NCBI GenBank assembly: GCA_964036045.1
Contig: OZ038383.1
Location: 33,871,394-33,935,393, forward strand
Length of the DNA stretch: 64,000 bases
Origin: Eutreptiella sp. 'Long Island Sound 2002'
Taxonomy: Eukaryota > Euglenozoa > Euglenophyceae > Eutreptiales > Eutreptiaceae
Reading direction: 5' to 3'
Part shown: piece by piece, positions 41,211 through 52,452 of the stretch
How positions within the stretch are numbered: the stretch's first letter is position 1
How the letters are laid out: each line of letters opens with the position of its first letter
The notes under the pieces: model-generated
Database searches by the model: none
The model's input: only the letters and a program-made list of their open reading frames with translations
What the model was told of the DNA's origin: nothing
Made by a program: the position numbers and the translations under genes

Positions 41211-41745
41211 TGTAAGTGCGGCTAACCCCCATCTGCTCAGATTTTCACAGATCTGCCCCAGATTGGCTACATTTTGGTCATTTTCTCTGCTTCGGCGGAA
41301 TCGCCGCCCCGCAGCTCAGTCTCAGGATCAGACCTATATGTTTCTGATGTGCCGGATCTGATTCCGCGTTCCATTCATCGTAAATCCGCCGCGTTCCGAT
41401 CAATTACCCGGAATCGCCATTTGCCGCTGACGCGCGTGCGCGAGCCAGATCGGCCAAATATTTTTTTCACAATCGGATTTATATAAATCTTTTCAGACAG
41501 ATATGGACACTCAGATGTACTTAGGATTATCCGCATCAATTTTCTTCACAGACTGGGATTTTTCGCCGGATAACAATCAGCATGGATCCTGCATCCGTTG
41601 TCGCCGCTCTTGCCTCCGTTGGTGTCCGTGTATCCGGTTCTGCCCCCAACAGCAGCGTTCAGGTCGACTCCTCGCGTGCCTGCCCCCCCGGTCTTGCCGG
41701 CCCTGAGCCCTCCGGCACCATCGACGACCTAGGGCAGCACTTTCA
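41211..41745 (+). repeat. 3' LTR of element P (535 bp)
   Basis: Second copy of the P LTR, TG...CA ended, followed by CGGAG (41746-41750). Confidence 0.95.
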
Positions 41746-41750
41746 CGGAG
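41746..41750. repeat. Target-site duplication CGGAG, right of element P
   Basis: Second copy of the duplication (see 31947-31951). After it the 3' region of element A resumes in register with element B. Confidence 0.93.
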
Positions 41751-42463
41751 GCCTAGCAGGGGAAACGCGTTGTGGCGTCCCCTGTTAGGCCACAGTTGCT
41801 TAGCAGCGCTGTGTTCTCTTGTCTTCTTCACAGAAGGGTCATTAGGACCCACGACTTGATCTTCAACCACACACAGTAGAGTGTGCGTGTAGGAGTGGTA
41901 GTCCTGAGTGGGGGCTTGAGCCAGTTGCAGAAGTGCTCGCCCACCAGGATGGTGCCACTGTAGAGTGTGTAGGACCTGTAGTGCGTGTGTCACTGTCCCA
42001 CCCGCTTCCTGCAATTTTAGCAGGGTTGGTGGCCTGTGGCAGTGGTTAGGTCAGCGTTTTGGCCACTTAGCAAAATGGCGTTTTCATGCCTTCATAGCTT
42101 TTGGCCACCCCTCCCTGTAGTAGACAGATAGGTAGGGAAAACAATACCTGGATTAGTACGCTGGGTATTCCCCCAAGGCTTTGCGCCAGCACAGAAATTG
42201 GGCGCTTAGGGGAGGGGAGACCCGGGGCGTACCCCATGGCATCAATAAAACATCCCTCCAGGTTTAGCAAGCGTGCAGACTTGGGTATAATTAGGACACC
42301 ACTTCTGCGGCTTGCTCTCAGGACCTTAGGAATAGCACACTCACACATACGCTTAGGCAGGTAAGGCCAAGGTTCAGTCCCTAGCTTTAGTCTTGGAGGC
42401 AAGCGTCTCAGCGAGCCTCAGCAACTCACCAAGGTTGTTCTGGGACAAGTAGTCAACCAGAAC
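41751..42463 (-). other. 3' non-coding region of element A, proximal part
   Basis: Continues the region interrupted by P. It matches element B from about 8900 to 9310, for example a shared CCTAGCAGGGGAAACGCG stretch and an inverted repeat GCGCC...GGGCGC around 42183-42205 (9280-9303 in B). No coding domain. Confidence 0.6.
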
Positions 42464-44209
42464 TCAGTTTAGGCGTCCCTCAGGTAGAACAAACGCAGTG
42501 AAGGGCTCCCCGGTGGCCTCCTCGACTCCAAACCCTTCCCAGAGGCTGAGGAAGCGCCAACCCTGGCGATAGCGGTGGCGTAGGACAGACTTCACCAGGT
42601 AGAAGCCCTCCTTAGCCATCTCCTCGGCGTTCATGTCGGGGAGTTCCCCTTCAACTTCCATAGGGCTGGCAGCCTCTTGTAGGTCTAGGGCGGCGATTTC
42701 CTCGTCGTTCAGCTTCCACTCCTCCCCACAGAGGTCTTCAGGATCATAGCAGCGCTTCAGGTGTTGGGCAGCGCACACCAGGGTTCCCCCTAGACGGGGA
42801 GAACACCGAACGGTGATACGGTGTCCATCCAGCGATAGAATCTTGTACGGCCTGAAGTATCGGTCATCGCTGGTAGAGCGAGGCCAGGCGGGTAGTCGAC
42901 TGTGGTGCACCAGCACCCAGTCCCCCTCTTGGTAGTTGGCCGGTACTCGGTGCTTGTTCTTCTTGTTCCACTGACGCTCCCTCAGTCTCTGGAGCATAGC
43001 CTTGGCCTTGTCAACCTTCGCTTGTTGCTCCTGAACCCATGCACCTACAGAAGAATGGGTGTCCTCCTGATAGGCGGCATGTAGCAACCATGCCGGGCGC
43101 CCTAGGAATAGCTCATGGGGCAAGTAGCCAGTAGCTGAACTCTCTTGGGAGTTCATCATCAAGGATATGACGGGGAGTAGTCTCACCCAGTCTCTGGTGC
43201 GTTCAGTTTTGCACCATATCCGTACATTCTCCTTCAGGACACGGATCTGTTGCTCACATGGGGGGTTGCTCGTGTGCGAGTAGGGAATCCCCGTAGACAC
43301 CTGGACATTGAGGGATCTCAGGACCCTCTTGTACCAGCCAGTATCTGAGCGTACTCGTACGTCCTCATCGGAGTTGATCTCTTTGGGCGCCCCATAGACA
43401 CAAAACCACTCCTTCAGGAGTATCTTGATGGTCTCCTCCCCGGTAATGTGCTTGGTACATGGGAACACCCTGGTAAACCTGGTCAACCCACAGGTTACCA
43501 GGAGGGCGAAGTCATAGCCCCGGAACTTCGGCATCTCCGTGCAGTCCACGTATAGAACACTGTTAGCACAGTGAGGGATTGGCAGGGTCGGGTAGAGACC
43601 TCTGTCCCTGATATCCCCTGGTTTGCAGGACCTGCACGGGCACTTGTCCACGATAGGCTGGAGGGTTTTCCGCAGTTGGTCGTCAGTCCAGGTAGTGTGG
43701 AACCACTGCTTGAACAGCCTCAGGGTACGGTCAGCACCCACATGACCGCTGGACTCATGGGTCCACTTCAGCAGCGCTGGGACTCTGTCACTAGGCACCA
43801 CGATGCGATCCTCGTGCCAGAGGTAGCTCTTGTCCCTCTTCCACTGATCTTGGTTGACCAGGAGGGGTTCAAGGCGATTCTCCAGGCGCTTGTAGATATC
43901 CCCAAACTTTTTCGGGTACTCCGATTGTTGGAGTCCATCCAGGGGGCGTATCATCGTCATGTTGAGGTCCAAGTGGACGTCCATACGGCTGAACGCCTCC
44001 TTAGCGAGCGCTTCAGACCGGGCACCAATCAGGGCGTCGAAGTTGTTGCGGCTGATGTAGTCTGCACACTCGTTCTTCACTCCCTGGATATGGTGTACCG
44101 TCAGCCGTAGTTGACTGAGGTAGGTCCACCAGCGCCGTAGCTTGGCCTTCTCAGGTGGGGGGCCCTTCTGGAAACTGCGGACCGGTTCTTGGTCGCACAG
44201 CCAGCACAC
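42464..44209 (-). pseudogene. pol: RNase H end, integrase and chromodomain of element A
   Basis: 581 codons in the third pol frame of A. It opens with the RNase H tail (CADYISRNNFDALIG), then an integrase finger (H...H...CPCRSC) and the core: Asp in VLYVDCTEMP, Asp in NSDEDVRVRSD, Glu in PCEQQIRVL. The C-terminal chromodomain (WRFLSLWEGFGVEEATGEP) has Gly where element B has Trp in the SEATWEP motif; that Trp is usually part of the methyl-lysine cage, so binding may be lost. A frameshift near 44215 separates it from the upstream frame. Confidence 0.85.
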
Positions 44210-45221
44210 GGTTACTCCCCAGCAGTCGTGCTTGTGAGGATAGCACTAGCATACCCGCGAGCAATTCCTGCTCATAGGTGGAGTAGTTCCCCCTGGCCTG
44301 GTTCCACTTCCAGTTCCAGTGGCCCAGAGGTACTAGGACCCACTTGTCGTCAGGGTAGCTGTGCTTGAGGGTTCCATCTCGGTTGAGACCTTCCGTCCCC
44401 GATTGGGAAATGGCCGAGTCGAACTCCTCCTTCTCTAGTGCTTGCCATTGGAACAACGTTCCACCACCGCCCACATTGCTGGCGTCGGTCACCAGGATAA
44501 TCTCCCCTTGTGCCTTAGGCACGCCCAAGCACTTAGCGTTGGCCACCTTGTCTTTGATTTTGTCAAACGCTTGTTGCTCTTGTGGGCCCCAGCGCCAAGT
44601 AGTACTCTTCTTGATCAAGTCCGTCAGAATGGCGCTGGTGTAGGTGAAGTTTTTGATATGGCGGCGATAGAAGTTGCACGCCCCAATGAAACTGCGTACA
44701 TCATGAAGTCCTTTCTTGGGGTCTTCGTGTCGTACCTTAGCATCCATCAGGGGTTTGGCCTTAGGGGCCGCTGGGGTCCACCACCCATAGCGAACGTCAA
44801 ACCCCAGGTACAGCATGGTCTCCTGCATGAACTCACACTTCTCCAGCTTGAGTCGTGTGTGGTTCTCCTGGCAGACCGCAAAGAACTCACCCAAGAGGAT
44901 TAGGTGATCCTCCTGGGTATTGGTCCCAAGGCATACATCGTCGATGTGAGCCTCCATCTGGGCCCAACGGGATATAAGCTCCTGCACCTTAGGTCTCCTT
45001 CGTAGGATGGACAAGATCTTGTTCATCAGCTCTTGGAATAGTGCGGGTGCGTTGGCCACACCAAACGGCATGACCTTCCACTTGAACACCCTCCCCTGAG
45101 GGGTGATGAAGGCTAGTAGTTCCTGATCGTTGGGCGTCAGGTCCACTTGCCAGAATCCGCTCCTCTTGTCCATCTTGGTCTTGTAGCGGCAGGAGGCTAT
45201 CTTCTCCAGGGTAGACTCCAT
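44151..45221 (-). pseudogene. pol: Reverse transcriptase and RNase H of element A
   Basis: 356 codons. RT motifs are GFWQVDLTPN, VMPFGVANAPALFQ and the catalytic AHIDDVCLG. RNase H begins with VTDASNVGGGGTLFQWQ and includes YSTYEQELLAGMLVL. Very similar to element B residue by residue. It is joined to the upstream frame by a frameshift near 45.22 kb and to the downstream frame near 44.2 kb. Confidence 0.85.
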
Positions 45222-47259
45222 ATTGGGAATGGACCGTCTTCTTATTCAGCTTTCCGTAGTCCACTACCAGCTGTTTGGCTGTAGACCCAGGTTTAGCCAC
45301 CAGGAAACAGGGGCTGCAGTGTAGGGGATAGTCCCCGTCCTTGTACTCCAGGACTAGGCCAGCGTCGATACATTCTTGTATCTGTCGCTCGATCTCGTCG
45401 GCCTGCTCTTTAGGAGGTGGATAGGGTCTCCTCCGGATCTTGTGACCCATGAACTCCGGTTTCAGCTTGAGGTCCATCTGTACCAGCTTGTCGCATGAGG
45501 CTGGAGGGGGTAGTTCTCCGAACACTCCCAGATAGGTCCTTATAAGCTTCTGCACCCGCGGGTCCAATAGCTTGATCTTGTCCTCCATGTCCTCGTCAGA
45601 GTGTAAGTTGCTGGCCCCCTGTGTAATAGACGCCGGGAGGTGATCCTCCACCGACTCTTCGCCCTTGGTGGTGTCCTTCAACCCTTGGTAGGCATATAGA
45701 AGGTCTTGTTCAACCATCTCCGGTGGACGATGGCAACATAGGCACGCTCGAGGGGGTTCACATACACATTCCTCCAAGAGGTCGTCCTCCTCTGGGGTCC
45801 TAACATGGGTGCCCCACACGCCCTTCATGAGCTTAAGATCTACCTCCATTTGCCAGGTGGTGATCTTCTGTTCGAGGTCCTCCTTCAATTGGGATAGACC
45901 TCCCATACGTCCTTGCTTCAGTGGCCATGAGCTGTGGGTAGGCTTCGCGTAGCATAGCTTTTTCGCCACCAACTTCCTCTTGGAATCCACATACTCCCTT
46001 AGCCTGGATCGAGGGTCCAGCTCTTCGTCCACGGGGTCTTCCACCTTCATGGAGAGTAGGGGTTTCAGTGGGGCGACGTACTCGGCGTTCTCCAGTTCCT
46101 CCACACAGGTCTGCACGAAGGAGGCGTCGTGCTCAGTTTCGTCATCTGAGTGGATAGAGCTAGGTAGCTCAGATAGTCCACACTCAGAGACTCCCTCAGT
46201 AACAGGTACATGGCAGGGAGAGTTGGGGGCGTTGGTGTCAGTCACGATGTACTCATCTCCTCCGGGTGTAGTCTCAATAGCATCTTGAGGTCGTAGGCGA
46301 TCCTTCAAGTCAACCAAGGCGAGTACATCGGTTTCTCGTTGTATAGCCTGGACCAGAGTCGGGTCCCGATCCTCCCAGGGGATGGAGGTAAGACCTCCGT
46401 CCACCACGCTCAGCATACTCCCCCATCCGGGTTTCGCAATAGGCGTCTTACGCCCCAGAGGCACGTAGATGGCCTCATCAGGTAACCGAACAGAGCTGGT
46501 AGTCAGCCTGTCCAGGAGGTTTCGCCAGTACTGGTTGCCCCCATGGGCTCCCCAATCGGGGGAACACAGGACCATACGGGAACGTTCCAAGGCCACCTTG
46601 GTCAGCACCTTCCCCAGTTCACTGAACCTGGGGTTCCCGTAGGCCATCCTGAAAGAGGGCCAGTAAAATTTGTAGCTGCAGTTCTTCCCCTTGCTGCAGT
46701 AAAGGTCCAGTACATGCTGCTTGTCGCTGGCGAACAACTCCACACTCAGGTCTTCTCTAGAGTAACCCAACTCCTTCAGACCTTGGTCTAGGACTTCCCC
46801 CAATAGTTGATAGTCCTCAGTTTTGGAGGCCGCCATCATGTTCGAGGACTCCTCCTTTGATAGCCTCAGGTAACTCGAGGTATGTTCCGACTGCTCCAGT
46901 GGCACAGACTCTCTGCCACTGCCGTGGTCCACGTAGAGGAGGTAGGGCGCTTGCAGCATCAGGGATTGTATCTGGGAGTGCTGTACGAAGAAGTCAGTCC
47001 CCAGTACAAAGTCAAAGGCCTCAGTGTCCATCACATAGAACCGATGGGCGATAGTCCGGGAGCCCATAGGTACCTCCACCTCACAGTCCCCGCAGCTGTG
47101 CACCACATGTCCATCCCTCATGCGTATAGCCGCGGTGGTCATGGTGTTCTTCAGGCTCCCACAAGGTAAAATCTTCTTGGCCACTATAGATATTGTGGCG
47201 CCAGTATCCAATACCCCCAGGTATTCGCGTCCCCCTAGTCGGATACGTACCCGAAACAC
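44989..47259 (-). pseudogene. pol: Protease, Dam-like domain and RT N-terminus of element A
   Basis: The open frame begins with an aspartic protease (YLGVLDTGATISIVAKK, Asp 18; DFVLGTDFFV near 85). Residues about 172-285 are Dam-like (VELFASDKQ, then MAYGNPRFSELGKVL): the second Pro of NPPF is Arg, and a CSPDWG segment follows. The RT N-terminus (RRPYPPPKEQADEIERQIQ) follows near residue 650. The frame is lost just before the RT palm near 45.22 kb. It is preceded in the same frame by gag and a TGA at 47292-47290, so the stated Met is not a required start. Confidence 0.85.
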
Positions 47260-47289
47260 CAGGTCTTGGGTGTCACCGGAGCGTCCCCG

Positions 47290-47292
47290 TCA
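47290..47292 (-). promoter_or_regulatory. In-frame TGA between gag and protease of element A
   Basis: Gag ends ...PAEF then TGA CGG GGA, and the protease follows in the same frame. TGA followed by CGG is a known leaky context in some plant RNA viruses (established knowledge). Same layout as in B and P. Confidence 0.6.
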
Positions 47293-47866
47293 GAACTCCG
47301 CGGGACAGGTCACCTCGAACCCCTTGTTCCGCAGTTTGCGGGCCATCCTCATGAAATGGCTCCCCTTCTTAGCGGTGCCGTCATCACCACCTTCATGCTC
47401 ACGCTTGGCTCCTTGTTCTTGCTGGGCCTGCGTTTGTGAGCGTGTGGTAGGACCAGACTGCCCTCCAGAGGGCTCGGAGTTCCCCCCTGGATTAGGGTTG
47501 GGGTTGCCTCCGTTCTTGTCCTTGTTCTTGTTATCCTTGTCTGGCTGGCAGTTAGCGCCTCCTCCTCGTCCATCTTGACTCTTGTCTTGCCCTTGTCCCC
47601 GTCCTTTCGACTTGCCCTTGCCGGAGTCGTTGCCTTTGCCTTTGCCTCCACCTTTGCCTGAGCCTTTGCCAGGATCTTCACCCTTAAGCTTCGCCGATAG
47701 GCGTTGCTTATGGTAGCACTCATCCTCGTAGTGTTTCCGCTTCCCGCAGAAGGCACACGTGATGGTGCACCCGTAATGATCCGGCAGCTTTGCTTTGGCG
47801 CCGGTGTTCTTCTCCTGCTGCTTCCCCTGGACTACGAAGGAGTCTCGCTGCTCGCAGTCAGGCTTG
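47293..47866 (-). pseudogene. gag: Gag C-terminus of element A (zinc knuckle and basic tail)
   Basis: The part of gag beyond the DIRS-like insertion. It contains a CX2CX4HX4C zinc knuckle, CAFCGKRKHYEDEC, near 47735-47775, nearly identical to element B, then a long Gly/Lys/Asn/Gln-rich tail and a basic end. It is separated from the rest of gag by element D. Confidence 0.8.
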
Positions 47867-48212
47867 CTCAGCTAGCACTACACAATCCCCATATATGGGC
47901 CAACTCCTTAAAACCGGTTTGTTTTCTCTGTTTTCTGCTCTTTTGGTGCCCTTTGCTACCTTTCATTGAAACGGGCACCCTCAAAATATACACAAAAATG
48001 GTATTATACATGAAAAATGAAATTTTTGACCTCAAATACCCCCTCCATGGGGTTTGAACCCACACTCTACCAACCTTAGAGTTGTGTTTTTCCTCTAAGC
48101 TACGACCTGTCGTCGACGATCTCAGAGAAAATCGTAGTATAATAAAAAATTTGGAAAATCAGTACTCCTTACATGCTCCAACCACTATTAACCTCCCATG
48201 CTCTTAAAACCG
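47867..48212 (+). repeat. Left inverted terminal repeat of element D
   Basis: Inverse of 52453-52800 with few differences. It begins CTCAGCTAGCACTACACAA. It contains the tRNA-like module in reverse (B box about 48049-48060, A box 48092-48102). Confidence 0.9.
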
Positions 48213-48312
48213 GTCACGCGCTCACTGAGTTGTTCAACTAGTGATTTGCTGTACCCAGAGCTTTGATTTCTGATGCAATCCAAAATGTTTTAAGGATATA
48301 AATTTTAACAAA

Positions 48313-49299
48313 ATGACAGAAGGAAATGAGACACTGGATTTTCACGAGTTCGTGCTGCAATTGCCGGATTCGGCGTGGAACCTGAGTTCTGAGTCGTTGG
48401 AACATGCAGCACAGTTGGCAAAGGAAGGCGCAATGAGTGGTCTCAGTCCTTGGCAGGCAGCGTCACTGTATTCCAAACTTACAGGAAAGAAAACACTGGC
48501 CACTGTCAAAGACACGATGGCCTTGGTTCGTGATGCCTTACTCACCTTAAAGGGCGACGACATTGGCAGAACAGGAACGTCGTCGCATCGCGAAGACGTC
48601 TTCTTGGCATGCGAAACTTTGAGCGGTCCCAAGGACCACGCTGGCCCCGCGTCGGACAAGGAGTCCACGTTCGTGTGGCGCGATGAGGTTCTGTCGCTTC
48701 CTTCACGCTTGTCTGCACTCCTGGAAGAGCGAAAGGTTTTGCAAGACGAGTTTCGCAGAAAAAAGATGTTGAAGCACCTTCAAGTGTTCGACGAGTTCCA
48801 TAGGGCAGCTGTTAATAACGCGCCAACGCACAAACATCCAGCGGACGCAGAGAAGCGTCGTTGGGAACAACAGGTAAAAGACGCCATGCGAGTCCTGGGA
48901 GTAGTCTTAGCACGCGAAGATGACACAACGGTAGCTCCGGAAGCACCTGTTTCATTGGTACTATGTGAAGATTTGTTTGCAATGTTGGGTGCGTTGGACT
49001 ACAGCATCCAAAGCTTCCGGCGAGTGGCAGTAGATAAACGGTTTGAACAACCTGCGATTGCACCAGAGTTACTCTCGAAGGATGACATGTCACTACTTCA
49101 GTCGCGCAACAAATTACAAAAAGACCTGAGAGGCACGCGTTTCTCCCCTTACTCGCATCGTAGTTCTTTCCGTTCGTTTTCAACACGAGGTCGTTTTGAT
49201 CCACGGAGATCTGGCAAAGGAGGCAAAGGCAAAGGTAAGGGTTTCACCCAAAGATTTGTGCCACGTAACGACAAGTTAGATGAACGACCACAGCAGTAG
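48313..49299 (+). CDS. ORF1 (gag-like) of DIRS-like element D
   Basis: 328 codons starting about 100 bases inside the left repeat. The protein is mostly helical and polar, with a basic Arg/Gly/Lys tail (RSGKGGKGKGKGFTQRF) that would suit nucleic-acid binding. In DIRS elements the first ORF usually encodes a Gag-like protein; the assignment rests on position and this tail. Its end overlaps the next ORF by 20 bases in a different frame, suggesting coupled translation or reinitiation. No zinc knuckle is visible. Confidence 0.7.
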   Translation: MTEGNETLDFHEFVLQLPDSAWNLSSESLEHAAQLAKEGAMSGLSPWQAASLYSKLTGKKTLATVKDTMALVRDALLTLKGDDIGRTGTSSHREDVFLACETLSGPKDHAGPASDKESTFVWRDEVLSLPSRLSALLEERKVLQDEFRRKKMLKHLQVFDEFHRAAVNNAPTHKHPADAEKRRWEQQVKDAMRVLGVVLAREDDTTVAPEAPVSLVLCEDLFAMLGALDYSIQSFRRVAVDKRFEQPAIAPELLSKDDMSLLQSRNKLQKDLRGTRFSPYSHRSSFRSFSTRGRFDPRRSGKGGKGKGKGFTQRFVPRNDKLDERPQQ

Positions 49300-52222
49300 C
49301 TTGACTGTAGAGGATTTATTGGCGCCAGCCGTGTGCGTGCCACCGCCGATCCATCCCCACATGACACTCTATTTGCGCTGTCGTGCACAATTGCATGAAT
49401 GGGAAGCGTTGAAGGACACATACGCGGCGTCAGTGATTCGCAATGGGCTGCAGCTTGATTGGGTTGACGGTTTTGATCCGGATCGGCCAACCGACGACTT
49501 CCGTCCTCGTTCTTCCCACGCAGAGGTAACCGACCCTGAATTGGTAAAACACGTGTTGGATGCAGTGCAACAGGGTTGCATGGAACGCGTCGAGCGAAAA
49601 GACATTAAGTGTTGTGCAAGTATGTTCGCAGTGGACAAAGCGTCAGACGAGGCACATCCTGAGGGAGGCCGTCGACCTATCACCAATTTGAAGAACGTGA
49701 ACCAGTTTGTGCAGACCACCTATTTTCGTTTGGTCACTCTGTGGGGCATTTTACCGTTCTTGAGACCCGGTCAGTATGCTTGCAAAATTGACTTGAAAAG
49801 TGCTTATTTTCACATGGGTATCCATCCGCGGGATCGACCTTATTTGGGGGTCTACGTCGACGGTGAATTTTACAGGTGGTGCGTTTTGCCGTTTGGATTA
49901 AACGTTGCACCAAGGGAATGGCAACGCCTCATGCAACCAATTTTAAATGCCGTGCGCGAACGCGGAGCACTCGTTTGGGTCTACTTGGACGATTGGCTCA
50001 TCATTGGCAATACTTACCGTGAATGTCTGGAACACGCACGTTTTTTGGTACAACTTTTGCATCGGTTGGGTATATTGGTCAATGTCCCGAAATCATGTGT
50101 GGAGCCGTCTCAAGAAATTATAATGCTTGGTTTTATGCTAAACTTCAGGGAAGGATTCGTCGCGGTACCTTCAAAGCGCCTACAAGCAATTTTTCGGGAC
50201 GTGAACAGACTGGCACACAGTCACACACCATCAGTGAGGCGATGCGCCTCCGTTCTTGGAAGAATCCGTTCCTTGTTGTTCGCCATGCCCCATATCCGAC
50301 TCCTCAGCGACGCCCTGGCGGTGCACGTGGCGATGGCAGTCCAGGCTGGCTGGGAGGCAGACGTGGCGCTCCCGGAGCGCGTGTCACGTCAGTTGATGGA
50401 TCTGGCGGACGAGTTACACCAGTGGAAGGGACGCACCTTCGTAGTTTCCATGGGTCAGGTCAGGGACATGTACTCGGACGCGTCAGATCTGGCGTGGGGC
50501 GGAGTCCTTCAAGGGAATGCCCAAGCAGCGTTCGGTTGGTTCCTGAATCGAGAGGAACACATAAACGTCAAAGAGTTCAGGGGAGCCCTACTGACTATTC
50601 AAGCGTATGCGCTGAGGGACACCACGCTGCGATTTTTCACCGACTCAATGGTCCCTTACTGGTATCTCCGCAAGTGGGGAGGTCGCAAGCCGCGGTTCAA
50701 CGCATTGATTCTCCAACTGTCGAATTTTACACAAGCCAATCGCATCGAGATTCAACCGTTTTACGTGCACACCTCGGTGAATCCGGCGGACATTTGGTCT
50801 CGGCTTCGTTGGACACCGTCGGAGGCTACCTTCCCGTCGGACGTGTTGACTTGGATCCTGGAGGAGTTCAAAAGTTGGATTCAGCCGGAAATCGATTGGA
50901 TGTCAAGGAGTTCCAATGCGGTGTGCAGCAAGTTCGTCAGTCCGTGTCCTCAGCCGGGGGCTTACGCACATCGATGTCTTTTCCCAGAATCTAACTTTAC
51001 TTTCACCGGGGTGGGTCTTCCCGCCGTTCAAGCACATACCTCAGTTGGTCAACAAAGTGTTGGAGTCACCAGGGGTGAAGGTTCTCATGGCTCTGCCGTA
51101 CAGGCCGCGCGAGGTTTGGTGGAACCTATTGATGAAACACGTGAAGTTCGCAGTGAACACGTCGGAGTTCCGTTTGCAAATGCCAGACGGCACGGAGACA
51201 CAACCACGTTTCGTGTTGACCTTGGCGTATGTTTGCGTGAATACTATCAATTGCGAGGAGCTACCAACGAAGAGGCGACGCTTATCATCAATGAAATCGG
51301 GAAGGACACCTTGAAACGTTACAATTCTGCGTGGCACATGTTTGGTACGTTCTTGTTACAAGACGCGGCGCTTGCTCCACTGTTAAAGGTGGAGCGCTTT
51401 GGTCAAGTCCCACTGATGACGGTGGCGGTGCAACTTTTACAGTTTTCACGCACGCATTCTTTAAGTGCTGGGCGTATGGCGTATTCAGCAGTGTGTTTTT
51501 TCCCGTGCTTTTCGCAACTACGTTTCGAGGGTATGCTACGCAACTTGAAACGTGACTGGTTCGTCAGTGTTCCTCATTATCATCGTTTCTATGATGTAAG
51601 GCGTCTTATACAAGTCATGCATCAGCAACCTGTGGAGACGGAAGCTCAGCTGCGCTTGCAAGCCATTTTGTCCTTGAGATTCTTTGCCTTGTTCCGAGGC
51701 GTTGATCTAGCGCGATCACGTAGGGATATCCAACGCGCTGCTCAGCCTTGGTTCATTTCTGCTAAGCGCAAAGGGAGGAGATACTATGCACGTTATCCTA
51801 TTCACAATGTTACGCCACCGTCAATTGATCCGCAGCGCTGCTTAGCGCGTTATTTGGAGGCTACTGGTGATTACGAGGGTTCTGAGATTTTTGTGTCCCT
51901 ACGAAAGCCACGGAAGCCTTTATCATCTGATACCATCAACGGTCTCACTACTCGCTGGTTAAGGAAACACCTACTGGAATTGGGGGAACTGGAGACGGAT
52001 TCGTTTTCCGCGCATTCTACACGAGGAGCAGCAGCAACTGCACTAATCTATCTTGGCGTGGATCCGCATGTGGTAGCAGCATTGGGTGATTGGTCCTGTT
52101 ACGATACATTCAGAAAGTTATACGACAGGACCAGAGCTCTGTTGCGCATCGCGCAAGTTCTGGTCCCTCCTGATCTGGCGACTGGAGAAGCGGCGCGCGC
52201 TTCGCGCCTGGCGATTAATTAA
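49280..52222 (+). CDS. ORF2 of element D: RT, RNase H and tyrosine recombinase
   Basis: 980 codons, uninterrupted. RT: ACKIDLKSAYFHMGIHP, VLPFGLNVAPREWQ and the catalytic VWVYLDDWLIIG at about residue 234. RNase H: Asp in DMYSDASDLAWGGVLQG (about 395), Glu in NVKEFRGALL, Asp in FFTDSMVPYW (about 452). A second half encodes a tyrosine recombinase: FFALFRGVDLARSR near 806 (likely first Arg), the HxxR box in SAHSTRGAAATAL near 911, and the likely nucleophile Tyr in FRKLYDRTR near 947. It copies RNA to DNA and inserts circular DNA by strand exchange, without an integrase. I see no Dam-like domain, which many DIRS elements carry. Confidence 0.92.
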   Translation: MNDHSSSLTVEDLLAPAVCVPPPIHPHMTLYLRCRAQLHEWEALKDTYAASVIRNGLQLDWVDGFDPDRPTDDFRPRSSHAEVTDPELVKHVLDAVQQGCMERVERKDIKCCASMFAVDKASDEAHPEGGRRPITNLKNVNQFVQTTYFRLVTLWGILPFLRPGQYACKIDLKSAYFHMGIHPRDRPYLGVYVDGEFYRWCVLPFGLNVAPREWQRLMQPILNAVRERGALVWVYLDDWLIIGNTYRECLEHARFLVQLLHRLGILVNVPKSCVEPSQEIIMLGFMLNFREGFVAVPSKRLQAIFRDVNRLAHSHTPSVRRCASVLGRIRSLLFAMPHIRLLSDALAVHVAMAVQAGWEADVALPERVSRQLMDLADELHQWKGRTFVVSMGQVRDMYSDASDLAWGGVLQGNAQAAFGWFLNREEHINVKEFRGALLTIQAYALRDTTLRFFTDSMVPYWYLRKWGGRKPRFNALILQLSNFTQANRIEIQPFYVHTSVNPADIWSRLRWTPSEATFPSDVLTWILEEFKSWIQPEIDWMSRSSNAVCSKFVSPCPQPGAYAHRCLFPESNFTFTGVGLPAVQAHTSVGQQSVGVTRGEGSHGSAVQAARGLVEPIDETREVRSEHVGVPFANARRHGDTTTFRVDLGVCLREYYQLRGATNEEATLIINEIGKDTLKRYNSAWHMFGTFLLQDAALAPLLKVERFGQVPLMTVAVQLLQFSRTHSLSAGRMAYSAVCFFPCFSQLRFEGMLRNLKRDWFVSVPHYHRFYDVRRLIQVMHQQPVETEAQLRLQAILSLRFFALFRGVDLARSRRDIQRAAQPWFISAKRKGRRYYARYPIHNVTPPSIDPQRCLARYLEATGDYEGSEIFVSLRKPRKPLSSDTINGLTTRWLRKHLLELGELETDSFSAHSTRGAAATALIYLGVDPHVVAALGDWSCYDTFRKLYDRTRALLRIAQVLVPPDLATGEAARASRLAIN

Positions 52223-52269
52223 TTCTTATAAAGGGTTCAGTTCACGGGAGCTCAGTCTTCCGTTCTGTT

Positions 52270-52381
52270 GCCCATATATGGGGATTGTGTAGTGCTAGCT
52301 GAGCCAGCTCGGATTTACCCGAATAGGTGAGGAGGAAAGAAGAGATGGCGAAGCAATAGCACTACACAAGACACATATATG
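52270..52381 (+). repeat. Internal complementary region of element D
   Basis: 52270-52303 is the reverse complement of the left end (47867-47900). After a 4-base spacer, 52308-52381 is the reverse complement of the right end (52768-52841). In DIRS elements this region templates joining of the two ends into a circle. Confidence 0.85.
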
Positions 52382-52452
52382 CCCACCCTGTCCCTCCCTT
52401 AAGTTCTTCGCTCACCGTGAAAAGCAGTTGACACTTGGGTCGTCGGTTGCCA

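Larger units (their letters stand above)
31952..41745 (+). mobile_element. Ty3/gypsy LTR retrotransposon 'P' nested in element A
   Basis: A 9,794-bp plus-strand element with 534/535-bp LTRs beginning TGTAAGTGCGG and ending GCACTTTCA, a 5-bp duplication CGGAG, an initiator-Met primer site and a purine tract. The LTRs differ at about a dozen positions by eye, so it is young. Gag and pol lie in one frame separated by stops. Pol lacks RNase H and the integrase zinc finger through an in-frame deletion, so this copy probably depends on other elements for movement. Confidence 0.95.
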
